Shown one piece after another: positions 16,185 to 25,363 of a stretch of 64,000 nt of DNA. Source of the stretch: Candidatus Devosia phytovorans (GTDB lineage: Bacteria; Pseudomonadota; Alphaproteobacteria; Rhizobiales; Devosiaceae); assembly GCA_029202405.1 (NCBI GenBank), contig CP119312.1, positions 1,927,001 to 1,991,000 of the forward strand, in the 5' to 3' direction. The position numbers were made by a program, and so were the translations under genes. Positions within the stretch are counted from its first letter, which is position 1; the number at the start of each line of letters is the position of its first letter. The notes beneath the pieces were generated by a model that ran no database searches, had not been told where the DNA came from, and saw nothing but the letters and a program-made list of their open reading frames with translations.

Positions 16185-17254
16185 GCCGGTTTCGCCTCGG
16201 GTTCTTCTACTGCGGGGACAGCCGGAGCCGCCTTGATGGGGAAGCGCGTCATGGTCTCGCCGATCTTGTCGATCAGACGGCTTCGGGCCATTTCATAGCC
16301 CAGACCGAGCGCACTTTTGTAACCGATTTCATCAGTGCCGCCATGCGATTTGATGACAATGCCATTGAGGCCCATGAAGACGCCACCATTGAGCGTGCGC
16401 GGGTCCATCTTGCGGCGCAGGGCATTGAGCGCGGAGGTGGCAAAGAGCGCGCCGATTTTGCTCATGAGATTGGATTTGAGGGCGCTGCGGAGATAGGAGC
16501 CGACCTGGCGGGCGGTGCCTTCGGCGGTCTTGAGGGCGATATTGCCGACGAAGCCTTCGGTGACGACCACGTCGACCGTGCCCTTGCCGATGTCATCGCC
16601 TTCGACAAAGCCATGATAGGTGAAACCGGAGCCGGAGGCTTCGCTGAGGATCTTGCCGGCGTCCTTGATATAGTCGAGGCCCTTGACCTCTTCAGTGCCG
16701 ACATTGAGCAGGCCGACGGAAGGGTTGTTGTCGTCGAACAGGCATCGCGCCAGCGCCGAGCCGAGAATGGCGTAATCGACGAGCTGGCGTGCGTCGGCGC
16801 CGATGGTGGCGCCCATGTCGAGCACGATGATGTCGCTGCGCAGGGTCGGCCAGATGGCGGCGATGCCGGGGCGGGAAATGCCTTCCATGGGGCGCAGGCA
16901 AAAGGTCGACATGGCCATCAGCGCACCGGTATTGCCGCCGGAGACGGCGACATCGGCTTCGTTGTCCTTGACGGCCTGGATGGCCATCCACATCGACGAG
17001 GTGTTCTTGCCCTTGCGCAGGGCCTGGCTCGGCTTTTCGTCCATGGCGATGACGACTTCGGCGTGACGGACGGTGGAAACCGGCTTCAGCGCCGGAAATT
17101 CGTCGAGCAGCGGGGCAATCAGCTCCTCGCGGCCATGGAAGATAAAGCGGGTGTTCTTGCGCTCGCGCAGGGCCAGGAAGGCTCCGTGAATGACCGCACG
17201 CGGCGCGTTGTCGCCGCCCATGGCATCCACTGATATTGTTATAGTATCGGTCAT
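16181..17254 (-). CDS. plsX: Phosphate acyltransferase PlsX
   Basis: PlsX converts acyl-ACP to acyl-phosphate for PlsY in phospholipid synthesis. The 357-residue frame starts MTDTITISVDAMGGDNAPRA, the family's N-terminal signature, and contains AVSGGNTGALMA, LDMGATIGADA and KSHGGTDEIGY. The ATG at 17254 is preferred because the 93 residues encoded upstream in frame are unlike PlsX. It overlaps fabH by four bases. In many bacteria rpmF lies before plsX; here a palindromic repeat fills that gap. Confidence 0.96.
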   Translation of the reverse strand: MTDTITISVDAMGGDNAPRAVIHGAFLALRERKNTRFIFHGREELIAPLLDEFPALKPVSTVRHAEVVIAMDEKPSQALRKGKNTSSMWMAIQAVKDNEADVAVSGGNTGALMAMSTFCLRPMEGISRPGIAAIWPTLRSDIIVLDMGATIGADARQLVDYAILGSALARCLFDDNNPSVGLLNVGTEEVKGLDYIKDAGKILSEASGSGFTYHGFVEGDDIGKGTVDVVVTEGFVGNIALKTAEGTARQVGSYLRSALKSNLMSKIGALFATSALNALRRKMDPRTLNGGVFMGLNGIVIKSHGGTDEIGYKSALGLGYEMARSRLIDKIGETMTRFPIKAAPAVPAVEEPEAKPA

Positions 17255-17390
17255 TTCAGCCCGTTCTGTGCTCCGCGAGGAGACAAGCAAACATATCTTA
17301 TAGGGGAGTCGGTGCAAGCCCGGCTCGAGGCCCCGGATTCTTTTCACCGTTTCGATGAAACGCTGAAAAACCTCCAGGTTTTGAGTGGTC

Positions 17391-17438
17391 GCGTTTTCGA
17401 AGCGCAGAATGGAACCACTCTGCCGAAACGCTCTAGCG
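17391..17438. repeat. GCGTTTTCG...CGAAACGC extragenic palindrome, copy 1
   Basis: GCGTTTTCGAAGCGCAGAAT followed by CCACTCTGCCGAAACGCTCT forms a long imperfect palindrome in the DUF177-plsX gap and provides the DUF177 stop region. Related copies lie at 23424 and 46379, with a variant at 41541. Confidence 0.65.
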
Positions 17439-17981
17439 CTCAGTATCGGTGGACTTCTTGAGCTTTTCGAGGCCAGCGAAAGGACCGGACGGTCCGTTGC
17501 CCAGATCAATGCCCAGAGAATCAAGGCTTTCATCGGGCAGGCGCGGATAGGGATCGATGGCCAGCGCCAGGGTTTCGATCATAAGCGCGCTGAGATCGAC
17601 TTCGGGACCGTCGATATGATCAGGAAAATCATCGTCTTCGAGGTCGATGAAGAGTTCCGAGCCGGGGGTGGGCTTGTGGTGGCCATGCGGCTCGGGAAGG
17701 AAGACGCGATCGACGGGCTCATCGATCTTCTGGCCGACCGGCTCGAAGCTGACGACGGAGGGTTGGACGATCTCGGCCTTGAGCCGGCCCAGGGCCCGGA
17801 TGCCGCCGCGCAGGGGCGAGACGACGAGCGTGGCCTCGAAACTGTCGACGGCGGTGAGCTTGAGCGCTTCGGCGAGGCGCGCGCGCGTTGGTTCGTCGAG
17901 CGTCACCTTGAGGTCACGGCCGGTAGCCGGCAGGCGGTCGATGCGCACGATGGCGTCGAAAAGGGGCGTATCAGCGCTCAA
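17433..17981 (-). CDS. YceD/DUF177 family protein
   Basis: A 182-residue acidic protein of the YceD/DUF177 family, associated in many bacteria with 23S rRNA maturation and almost always next to rpmF or plsX. Family features are LPLRGGIRALGRLKAEIV-like central sequence (here VSPLRGGIRALGRLKAEIVQ) and the acidic DLSALMIETLALAIDPYPR segment. It starts inside the upstream chaperone gene with a 4-base overlap and precedes plsX. No catalytic motif is visible. Confidence 0.88.
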   Translation of the reverse strand: MSADTPLFDAIVRIDRLPATGRDLKVTLDEPTRARLAEALKLTAVDSFEATLVVSPLRGGIRALGRLKAEIVQPSVVSFEPVGQKIDEPVDRVFLPEPHGHHKPTPGSELFIDLEDDDFPDHIDGPEVDLSALMIETLALAIDPYPRLPDESLDSLGIDLGNGPSGPFAGLEKLKKSTDTER

Positions 17982-18505
17982 GCGGCGGCCTCGAAAGTCA
18001 GTGTACCCAGGGTAATGGCGGCTGGTGGCTGGCTGGCGAGAAAGCCATCCTGGGCCATCAGATAGGTCGAAAGCGCGCTCACCTGCGGCGTGATCTCGCC
18101 CATATAGATATTGCGTGCCAGGACCTGTTCAAGAGAGACGGCGTCGCTGCGGTCCATGGCTTCGTTCATGGCGGCGAGCAGGCCGAAGAAGATATTGCCC
18201 ATTTTCTGGATGCGCTTGGGCACGCCGAGGTCGCCGACACCCATTTCGCGCAGCGAGCGGTCCATGTCCTTGAAGAAGAGATCAAACACGGCCTGGCTGA
18301 ATTCCTTCTGCGAACCGGTCTCGGCGCGCAGGCGGCGAAACAGCAGCGCCATATGCAGGCTGATCATGTCGAAACGGCCGGTCACCGTGTCCGGAACACC
18401 CCAATCGGCGTAGAAAACCGGCTGCCGGGATTGCGCCACAATGGCGTTATAGACGGCGTAAACCGGTTCGGTGGCAGTATCCTTGCGGAACAGAGACAGG
18501 ATCAT
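17978..18505 (-). CDS. Ubiquinol-cytochrome c chaperone family protein
   Basis: A 175-residue homologue of the mitochondrial Cbp3/UQCC1 assembly factor for the cytochrome bc1 complex. Visible family features: YADWGVPDTVTGRFDMISLH, LFFKDMDRSLREMGVGDLGV and KRIQKMGNIFFG. The ATG at 18505 (MILSLFRKD) fits homologues; upstream in-frame codons are low-complexity. It is divergent from bamE and heads the chaperone-DUF177-plsX-fabH run, all with 4-base overlaps except across the repeat. Confidence 0.9.
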   Translation of the reverse strand: MILSLFRKDTATEPVYAVYNAIVAQSRQPVFYADWGVPDTVTGRFDMISLHMALLFRRLRAETGSQKEFSQAVFDLFFKDMDRSLREMGVGDLGVPKRIQKMGNIFFGLLAAMNEAMDRSDAVSLEQVLARNIYMGEITPQVSALSTYLMAQDGFLASQPPAAITLGTLTFEAAA

Positions 18506-18673
18506 GGGCTCGCGCTCAGCATCTGGATCGGCCTTTTGGGGTGGCAAACAGGCCCACCGTACCATTGCCAGCTTGCCAGACCGACAAGTTGGCAGCTACA
18601 CATTCCGGCGGCTACAAGGGCCGCCGCCTTGTTGTCGAGCCTATAGTCGAGAGCCATCGGGAAAGTCAAATTC

Positions 18674-19123
18674 ATGCACCTGCGCAATGCCTCCGGTAAA
18701 CTCGTGCCGATCGCCGCTGTCACCATGATGGCAATGGCCCTCGCCGCCTGTACCAGCAGCACGTCGCTGATCACCTCGCGCACGCAGGGCTACCAGATTT
18801 CCGATAGCGCCCAGGCCCAGATTCGCACCGGGCAGAGCCAGGAACTGGTGCAACTGGTGCTGGGTTCACCGCAGTCGACCAATACGTTCGGTGACGAGTC
18901 GGCCTGGTATTATGTCGAGACCAAGGTGCGCCAGACGGCGTTCGGCCTGACCATGAACGACTCGCGCACCGTGCTGGTGGTGTATTTCGACAAGAACAAG
19001 AAGGTCGCCGACAAGGCCGTCTACGGGTTGCAGGACGGCAAGACCGTCGCCATCGAGTCGCGCCGCACGCCCTCCTATGGCGAAGACCGCAGCTTTGTGG
19101 ATTCGATCCTCAGCAGCTTCTGA
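18674..19123 (+). CDS. bamE: Outer membrane assembly lipoprotein BamE (SmpA/OmlA)
   Basis: BamE is a lipoprotein of the beta-barrel assembly complex. The 149-residue precursor has a signal peptide with lipobox LAAC (Cys at residue 26). The mature part carries the SmpA/OmlA fold: GYQISDSAQAQIRTGQSQE, VLGSPQSTNTFGDESAWYYV and VVYFDKNKKV. It is transcribed away from the plsX-fabH cluster and ends in a strong terminator. Confidence 0.92.
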   Translation: MHLRNASGKLVPIAAVTMMAMALAACTSSTSLITSRTQGYQISDSAQAQIRTGQSQELVQLVLGSPQSTNTFGDESAWYYVETKVRQTAFGLTMNDSRTVLVVYFDKNKKVADKAVYGLQDGKTVAIESRRTPSYGEDRSFVDSILSSF

Positions 19124-19145
19124 TTTCTGGCGCGAGCCAAAGAAA

Positions 19146-19172
19146 AAGCCCCGGTTTTGCCGGGGCTTTTTT
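19146..19172 (+). terminator. Rho-independent terminator of bamE (shared with nusB)
   Basis: AAGCCCCGG/CCGGGGCTT stem with a TTTTG loop and a following T-run. It lies between the convergent bamE and nusB genes, with A-residues on the other side, so it can work in both directions. Confidence 0.92.
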
Positions 19173-19183
19173 GTATCTGAGGC

Positions 19184-19678
19184 TTATTTGGTGCCGGCGA
19201 GGTCGGTGCCGGCTTCGCGGGCGATGGCGTCGAGCGCGGCGTTGACGAGGCCGGTGGCGTCGTCTTCGTAAAAGGCTTTGGCGACATCGACATATTCGGT
19301 GATGACGACGCGCGGGGGAATATCCTTGCGGCGCAGCAGCTCGAAGGCGGCGGCGCGCAGAATGGCGCGGAGCGTCGCATCGACGCGTTCCACCGGCCAG
19401 CCGTCGGCCAGGGCACGGTCGACGGCGGGGTCGATGGCGATCTGGTGCTTGGTGACGCCGGTGACGATCTGCTTGAAGAAATCGGCGTCGGCGGGGAGAT
19501 ATTGCTCGCCCTCGATCTCGCGGCCGAGGTGGTAGGTGCCGAATTGGGCCAGCGTGTCTTCCAGCGTCGCGCGACCGATATCCATCTGGTAGAGCGCCTG
19601 GACGGCGGCAAAACGGGCCGCGCCGCGCTGGTTGGCGGGGCGTTCGGCTTGGGGATCGCGTTTGGGGGCGTCGGCCAT
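19184..19678 (-). CDS. nusB: Transcription antitermination factor NusB
   Basis: NusB binds boxA RNA with NusE to support rRNA antitermination. The protein has the all-helical NusB fold: RGAARFAAVQALYQMDIG, VTKHQIAIDPAVDRAL, LRAILRAAAFELLRRKDIPP and VVITEYVDVAKAFY. The start is uncertain: ATGs at 19690 and 19678 and a GTG at 19711 are in frame, none with a strong ribosome site; 19678 (MADAPKRD) is chosen. In most relatives ribE and ribH stand between ribD and nusB; here they are missing. Confidence 0.93.
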   Translation of the reverse strand: MADAPKRDPQAERPANQRGAARFAAVQALYQMDIGRATLEDTLAQFGTYHLGREIEGEQYLPADADFFKQIVTGVTKHQIAIDPAVDRALADGWPVERVDATLRAILRAAAFELLRRKDIPPRVVITEYVDVAKAFYEDDATGLVNAALDAIAREAGTDLAGTK

Positions 19679-19767
19679 CGGTACTTTCATTCCATCATGC
19701 GGTTGGGGCACCGCGCTGCCGCATGCGGCACCGCAACCCCTTAATCGTCCGGAAGCCGAACATCAAC

Positions 19768-20844
19768 TCAAACTGGCGGCAGGATACGCGTGTAGCGCTG
19801 CAAGGTGTCTTCGCCGAGGCGCTGGCGCTCGATCTCCACAAGGCCGGCGGCGCCCAGGAGATCGGCCAGCGGCCCATCTGGAGAGGCCAGAGTGCCGCCC
19901 TCCCCGCGCCTGGCCGTGGTGGTCAGCAGCGAGACACCATCGACCAGATCGGCTTCGAGCATCGCGGCAAGGAGGCGCTGGCCAGGCTCGACGAGCAGGT
20001 TCTGCACCTTGCGGGCACCCAAGGCCTTGAGCGTCTCGCGCAGGTCGGGGCGACCATTGTCGCCGGCGACGCGGATGGTTTCGACCGAGACGGGCGCGTC
20101 GACGGCGACGTCGGTTTGCGCAATGATTGCAGTGCGATGGCCGGAGAAGCCACCAATCAGATTCATCCGACGATCAACGCCCGTGGCGCCCGAAAGCACC
20201 ACGCGGAGCGGCGTGCGGCGTTCAAGGCCCGGCAGGCGGACCGTGAGGTCGGGATCGGCCTTGGCCGTGGCTGCGCCGACGAGAATGGCGTCGGAGCGGC
20301 TGCGCAGCATGTCGAGCCAGTTGCGGCCCAGGGTGCCGGGCTGGGCGAGATCGATCCGGCCATCGGCGGAGACCACCAAGGCAATGTTCACCATAGGGCG
20401 CGAATCTGTGTGGCGCAGGACGCGGCCGGCATAGAGCGCGATGCTGGGAGCGTGCTGGGCGACGACTACCTCGACGCCCGCCGATTGCAGATGGGCGACC
20501 GAGCCCTTTGACCATGGATCGAGTGCGCCGATGACGACGCGCATGATTCCCGAACGGATGATGGCATCGGCGCAGGGTGGCGTGCGATCCCAGCCATTGC
20601 AGGGCTCGAGCGTCACATAGAGCGTGCGACCGGCGGCTTCGAAGCCGGCAGCGGCAATGGCTTGCGCCTCGGCATGTGAGCGCCCGGCCCTTGCCGTCAC
20701 GGCGCGGGCGATCAGCGTCTGCTCGATTTGATCGACGATAAGGGCGGCTACCGCGGGGTTGTCGGCCGTAGTGCCCTGGAAAGGCGCAGCATAACGGGCC
20801 GCGGCATCGAGCCAGCGGCGGTCTTCGGGCGTGAGGTCGGTCAC
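19768..20844 (-). CDS. ribD: RibD bifunctional deaminase/reductase (divergent)
   Basis: RibD deaminates and then reduces the early pyrimidine intermediate of riboflavin synthesis. The 358-residue product has an N-terminal cytidine-deaminase-like domain with zinc ligands in SHAEAQAI and EPCNGWDRTPPC, and a C-terminal reductase domain starting RPMVNIALVVSADGRID. Both domains are present, but normally conserved stretches differ: the usual PNPxVG reads DNPAVA and the usual SHHGR between the cysteines reads NGWDR. It overlaps nrdR by four bases. It probably remains functional because all zinc ligands are kept, which is an inference. Confidence 0.9.
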   Translation of the reverse strand: MTDLTPEDRRWLDAAARYAAPFQGTTADNPAVAALIVDQIEQTLIARAVTARAGRSHAEAQAIAAAGFEAAGRTLYVTLEPCNGWDRTPPCADAIIRSGIMRVVIGALDPWSKGSVAHLQSAGVEVVVAQHAPSIALYAGRVLRHTDSRPMVNIALVVSADGRIDLAQPGTLGRNWLDMLRSRSDAILVGAATAKADPDLTVRLPGLERRTPLRVVLSGATGVDRRMNLIGGFSGHRTAIIAQTDVAVDAPVSVETIRVAGDNGRPDLRETLKALGARKVQNLLVEPGQRLLAAMLEADLVDGVSLLTTTARRGEGGTLASPDGPLADLLGAAGLVEIERQRLGEDTLQRYTRILPPV

Positions 20845-21317
20845 TCGTCGTCCCGCACGGAGCCTTGCCCTTCGGCCAGTTCGGTGAGGAAGCTGCGGAA
20901 GTCGTCAGCCGCGGAGAAATTCTTGTAGACCGAGGCGAAGCGCACGAAGGCTACGTCATCGAGGCCCTTGAGGCCATCCATGACATATTCGCCGATCTGG
21001 TCGGAGGTGACTTCCACATCGCCCAGGCTTTCGAGCTGGCGGACGATGCCGGAGATCATGCGCTCGATGCGGTCGGTTTCGACCGAGCGCTTGCGCAGCG
21101 CGGTGTAGACCGAACGGGCGAGCTTTTCGCGGTCGAAGGGGACCTTGCGGCCGCTCTTCTTGACCACAGTCAGCTCGCGCAGCTGCACGCGCTCGAAAGT
21201 GGTGAAGCGGCCGCCGCATCCGTTACAGACGCGGCGACGGCGAATGGCGCCGGAATCCTCGGTCGGCCGGCTGTCCTTGACCTGCGTGTCGTCGTTACCG
21301 CAATAGGGACAGCGCAT
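20841..21317 (-). CDS. nrdR: Transcriptional repressor NrdR
   Basis: NrdR represses ribonucleotide reductase genes in response to ATP/dATP. The 158-residue protein has an N-terminal zinc ribbon (MRCPYCGNDD and RVCNGCGGRF, four cysteines) and an ATP-cone (VVKKSGRKVPFDREKLARSV). It lies directly after glyA, its usual place in Alphaproteobacteria. Its predicted boxes are found at the nrdHIE promoter at 3045-3091 in this window. Confidence 0.97.
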   Translation of the reverse strand: MRCPYCGNDDTQVKDSRPTEDSGAIRRRRVCNGCGGRFTTFERVQLRELTVVKKSGRKVPFDREKLARSVYTALRKRSVETDRIERMISGIVRQLESLGDVEVTSDQIGEYVMDGLKGLDDVAFVRFASVYKNFSAADDFRSFLTELAEGQGSVRDDE

Positions 21318-21326
21318 GGAAAGACC

Positions 21327-22624
<1,298 letters not shown>

Positions 22625-22628
<4 letters not shown>

Positions 22629-22723
22629 GGCAAGATTACCTCGCTAGCGACGAAGGATGGTGGCGTGGCCTTAACATGCCGCGACGGGCGATTCCAAGGC
22701 CGTGGGAATGGTGCTGTGAACAT
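22625..22723 (-). CDS. Small upstream frame (32 aa) coupled to glyA
   Basis: A 32-codon frame starts with ATG at 22723, preceded by GGGGAG, and its TGA overlaps the glyA ATG as ATGA. The peptide begins MFTAPFPRPWNRPSRH and ends VASEVILP; it matches no family I know. The overlap suggests that ribosomes finishing this frame start glyA. It may be a real small protein, a leader peptide, or chance: the glyA ATG lacks a good ribosome site of its own (GCGAGGTAATCTTGCC precedes it, only moderately good). Confidence 0.4.
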
Positions 22724-22747
22724 GGGGCTCCCCTGGTTGCGAATGGG

Positions 22748-22825
22748 TGCCCAGGCGAGCGGCAGGGATAAGGTTCGCGTTTCCCGATGGTGTCCCATCT
22801 CTTCTCGCCAGTCGCGCGAACCCAC
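22748..22825 (-). promoter_or_regulatory. ZTP riboswitch (pfl motif)
   Basis: Read on the minus strand, the element shows P1 arms GGTTCGCG and CGCGAACC, the conserved GCGACTGGCGAG, then GGGACACCATCGGGAAACG, and the 3' block CCGCTCGCCTGGGCA. GGCGAG and CTCGCC can form the known pseudoknot. This matches the pfl/ZTP consensus, which senses ZTP/ZMP during folate limitation, and glyA is a classical target gene. The downstream switch probably involves GGGGAGCCCC at the small upstream frame. Confidence 0.93.
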
Positions 22826-22949
22826 CCGTTATGCCGCAGAACGGGGCGGAGGAAAAGAGCCAAGCTGGGTAAATTCGACGCGCGACGAGCAACTGTAAGG
22901 CTCTGCGCGGCATTGAAGCAGCACACACGTTGTTTGCAGGAGCAATGAG

Positions 22950-23408
22950 ATGAACATCCTTCGCGCAGGCGTCATCGGCGCCGCCCTCACCTCGGCCATG
23001 GCCGTGTCCGCCGTCGCACCCGCCCAGGCGCAGGGTGTCACCTTCAGCTATGGCCAGCGCGCCCAGGTCATCGAGACCTATTGCGACCGCTATCCGAATG
23101 ACTACGACTGCCGCGGCTATTATGGCGGTCGCTGGACCGATCGGGATTACGACCGGTTCTATTCATCACGCCGTGACCGGATCGATCCCATTGCCTCGGG
23201 CCTGTTCGGCCTGGCTTTCGGCGCGATCCTTGGGGGCGCACTCGCCAATAGCAACAACAGTGGCGGTGGCGATCGGGTGATTGGCCGTGTGACCGGAGAT
23301 GGCTATAGCGGCCATGTGGCGGCTTGCTATGCCCGCTATCGGTCCTATGACGAAGAGACCGATACGTTCATGGGCTATGACGGCATCCGCCGCCGCTGCA
23401 ACCTCTAA
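22950..23408 (+). CDS. BA14K-family secreted protein
   Basis: A 152-residue exported protein with a signal peptide ending at AQAQ (about residue 28). The C-terminus HVAACYARYRSYDEETDTF followed by GYDGIRRRC is the BA14K signature, named for a 14-kDa Brucella antigen and common in Hyphomicrobiales. A Gly/Asn-rich hydrophobic stretch (LFGLAFGAILGGALA) may associate with the membrane. The middle is rich in Tyr, Arg and Asp. Lectin-like and envelope roles have been proposed for the family; here the function is open. Confidence 0.85.
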   Translation: MNILRAGVIGAALTSAMAVSAVAPAQAQGVTFSYGQRAQVIETYCDRYPNDYDCRGYYGGRWTDRDYDRFYSSRRDRIDPIASGLFGLAFGAILGGALANSNNSGGGDRVIGRVTGDGYSGHVAACYARYRSYDEETDTFMGYDGIRRRCNL

Positions 23409-23423
23409 CCCTCTGCGTGGTCG

Positions 23424-23469
23424 CGCTTTCGAACCGCAAGAGTGGTAGCCACTTTTGCTGAAAGCGCTC
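23424..23469. repeat. GCGCTTTCG...GAAAGCGC extragenic palindrome, copy 2
   Basis: GCGCTTTCGAACCGCAAGAG through TTTTGCTGAAAGCGCT between two convergent genes; the same family as at 17391 and 46379. Confidence 0.65.
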
Positions 23470-23472
23470 CTG

Positions 23473-23676
23473 TCAGAACAGCTTGCGAGGCGCCTCGGCT
23501 GGCGTCTCGCTGAGCTTCTTGCGCAGCTTGTTCAGCGCCATCTGCTGCATCTGGTATTTGCTGGCCGTGACCGGCGTGATGACGATGACTTCGATGGCCG
23601 TGGCAACGTCGATGGCGGCGACCCGCATCTGCTGGCCCACCTGAACAAACTCGAAATAGACTTCACCGTCGGCCAT
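23473..23676 (-). CDS. DUF6898 family small protein
   Basis: A 67-residue protein beginning MADGEVYFEFVQVGQQMRVA and ending KLRKKLSETPAEAPRKLF. It resembles the small DUF6898 proteins of Hyphomicrobiales. It forms a short beta-rich domain (EVIVITPVTASKYQMQ) and then a basic helix. The ATG at 23676 is chosen over an adjacent GTG; GGGGG lies upstream. It is monocistronic. No function is known to me. Confidence 0.75.
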   Translation of the reverse strand: MADGEVYFEFVQVGQQMRVAAIDVATAIEVIVITPVTASKYQMQQMALNKLRKKLSETPAEAPRKLF

Positions 23677-23730
23677 CACACGCCCCCTGCCCGGTCATGT
23701 TAGCAAGATTCTGTGCCGCCCAAAAGCAAA

Positions 23731-23750
23731 CGCCCTCCGGATGGAGGGCG
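23731..23750. terminator. Hairpin CGCCCTCC/GGAGGGCG
   Basis: A perfect 8-bp stem with a GGAT loop upstream of the DUF6898 gene and downstream of the element at 23785-23844 as read on the minus strand. It could terminate the L,D-transpeptidase transcript, but the T-run is short. Confidence 0.45.
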
Positions 23751-23784
23751 TTGCGGTGTTGACGGTATATCCTGGGTGCTCGTG

Positions 23785-23844
23785 CCATTCGGCCAAAGGC
23801 CTCATGGCCTTGAGACCTAAATTCGCGCCACCGGGGCGAATTTT
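23785..23844 (+). repeat. 60-bp palindromic element, copy 4
   Basis: Begins CCATTCGGCCAAAGGCCTCA and ends in the palindrome AAATTCGCGCCACCGGGGCG with AATTTT. It has the same plan as copies 1-3 near 13.7-14.2 kb and abuts the 3' end of the L,D-transpeptidase gene. Confidence 0.65.
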
Positions 23845-23850
23845 ACGGTC

Positions 23851-25110
23851 TCAAGCCTGTTCGAACGTCACCTTGCCCTGCTCGTCGAACTTGTAGACGT
23901 CGTCGCGGAAGCTGACGGTGCCCTGGCGGTTGGCCCAAGCGGTGATGTAGGTCGTGTGCAGCGGCACGCGGGCCTTGCACTCGACGTCGAGTCGCTGCAG
24001 CGACTCGAAGGTCGTGTCGACCTTGGTCTGGTCCCAATCGCCATTGTCGCGCAGCAGCCAGTTGACCAGGGCGTTGACGCCATCGACGCGAACGCAGCCC
24101 GAGGAGTGGAAACGGGCGTTTTCGCCGAACAGCGCCTTGGTCGGCGTATCGTGCAGGTAGCAATCGTAGGGATTGTAGAAGTTGATCTTGCAATGGCCCA
24201 TGGAGTTGGCGGCGCCAGGCTCCTGGCGATACATGTAGCCGACTTCACGATCGCTGATATTGGCCCAGTTGATGGTTGCGGGATCGACCTTGTTGGAGCC
24301 GTCGTAGATGAAAATATTCTGCTCGGCCAGGTAGTTGGGGTTTTCCTGCATGTATTTGGTCAGGTCCTGACGGACCAGGGACTTGGGCACATGCCAATAG
24401 GGGTTGAAGTTGATCTGGCTGACCTGGGAGGCCATGATCGGGGTGGCGCGCTCGACGCGACCCACAACCGCGGTGTGGCGCTGCTCGACCATGCCGTCAT
24501 TGACCGCTTCGATGGTAGCGGCCGGGATATTCACCACGACATAGCGCGGGTTGAGATTGGCGGCCATGTTCTGGACGCGCGTGAAGTTCAGATAAAGCTG
24601 CTGCAGGCGCGTGGCGGCCGGCACGTTCATGGCGTACCAGGTTGGCTCATCGATCTGGCCATTGGTGATCAGGCCATGGCGCGCCTGGAAGGTGCGGACG
24701 CCGCGATCGGTGGCTTCGTCGAACAGGTCATTGATATTGGGCACCAGCGCCATGTCGCCCGACGAAATCAGGCGGCGCTTGAGCTGGATGACTGCCGCGC
24801 CGGACTTGCCGATATTGAGGCGGAAGGCTTCCTGGGGGATTTCTTCCCAGCCGCCATTGGCGACAAAGGGCTCGTACTGAGAAATCGCCAGCTGCAGATT
24901 GTGCTGCGTATCGTATGACAGGATCGGCTCATTGGTCGCGATCAGCGCCTCGGCCGCCGCGATATTGCTATCCTTGTCGACGTTCCGCAGCACATTGCCG
25001 CGATTCATCATGTCGAAAATGGACTCCTGCCCGCGCGCCAACGCCGGCATCGCCAGGGAAGCGCCGGCCACAGCCGTGTACTTCAGCAAGGAACGTCTAT
25101 CCAACCGCAT
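23851..25110 (-). CDS. L,D-transpeptidase (YcbB/LdtP type)
   Basis: A 419-residue periplasmic enzyme that forms 3-3 cross-links or attaches proteins to peptidoglycan. The N-terminus DRRSLLKYTAVAGASLAMPA looks like a twin-arginine signal. A peptidoglycan-binding-like region (LFDEATDRGVRTFQARHGL) precedes the YkuD catalytic domain with the active-site motif ARFHSSGCVRVDGV (Cys nucleophile). It is one gene downstream of an LdtR-type regulator on the same strand, with a strong palindrome between them, which suggests direct control. Confidence 0.93.
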   Translation of the reverse strand: MRLDRRSLLKYTAVAGASLAMPALARGQESIFDMMNRGNVLRNVDKDSNIAAAEALIATNEPILSYDTQHNLQLAISQYEPFVANGGWEEIPQEAFRLNIGKSGAAVIQLKRRLISSGDMALVPNINDLFDEATDRGVRTFQARHGLITNGQIDEPTWYAMNVPAATRLQQLYLNFTRVQNMAANLNPRYVVVNIPAATIEAVNDGMVEQRHTAVVGRVERATPIMASQVSQINFNPYWHVPKSLVRQDLTKYMQENPNYLAEQNIFIYDGSNKVDPATINWANISDREVGYMYRQEPGAANSMGHCKINFYNPYDCYLHDTPTKALFGENARFHSSGCVRVDGVNALVNWLLRDNGDWDQTKVDTTFESLQRLDVECKARVPLHTTYITAWANRQGTVSFRDDVYKFDEQGKVTFEQA

Positions 25111-25234
25111 CTATCCACCCGAAAGTTCTGGCCCCATGCCGGGGATCCAGGAATTAGCATCGCGTCCCGCAGCTCACAACGCGCCTCAAACGCATGTGAA
25201 CTTCAACACTTCAACAACCATGAATAAGCGGGAA

Positions 25235-25259
25235 ATGGTTTCAAACCATCGTAACGATG
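25235..25259. promoter_or_regulatory. Overlapping palindromes before the L,D-transpeptidase gene (candidate LdtR operator)
   Basis: ATGGTTTCAAACCAT (25235-25249) is a perfect palindrome around a central C and overlaps CATCGTAACGATG (25247-25259), also a palindrome. It lies about 125 bases upstream of the gene and downstream of the regulator gene. MarR-type proteins such as LdtR bind sites of this kind; the assignment is inferred. Confidence 0.5.
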
Positions 25260-25289
25260 CCATTTACGCTGATTTGCGGCGCAAATGTG

Positions 25290-25320
25290 AACGCCGGCCC
25301 AAAGGACCGGCGTTTGCTTT
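25290..25320. terminator. Hairpin after the LdtR gene
   Basis: ACGCCGGCC and GGACCGGCGT form a stem with a short A-rich loop, followed by TTTGCTTT on the plus strand. It lies about 45 bases beyond the regulator's stop and may separate the two transcripts; the T-run is on the opposite side for the minus-strand gene. Confidence 0.45.
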
Positions 25321-25363
25321 CGGATGTGGCGCAGCCGCAACAGATACGCCGCTATTCCGGGAC

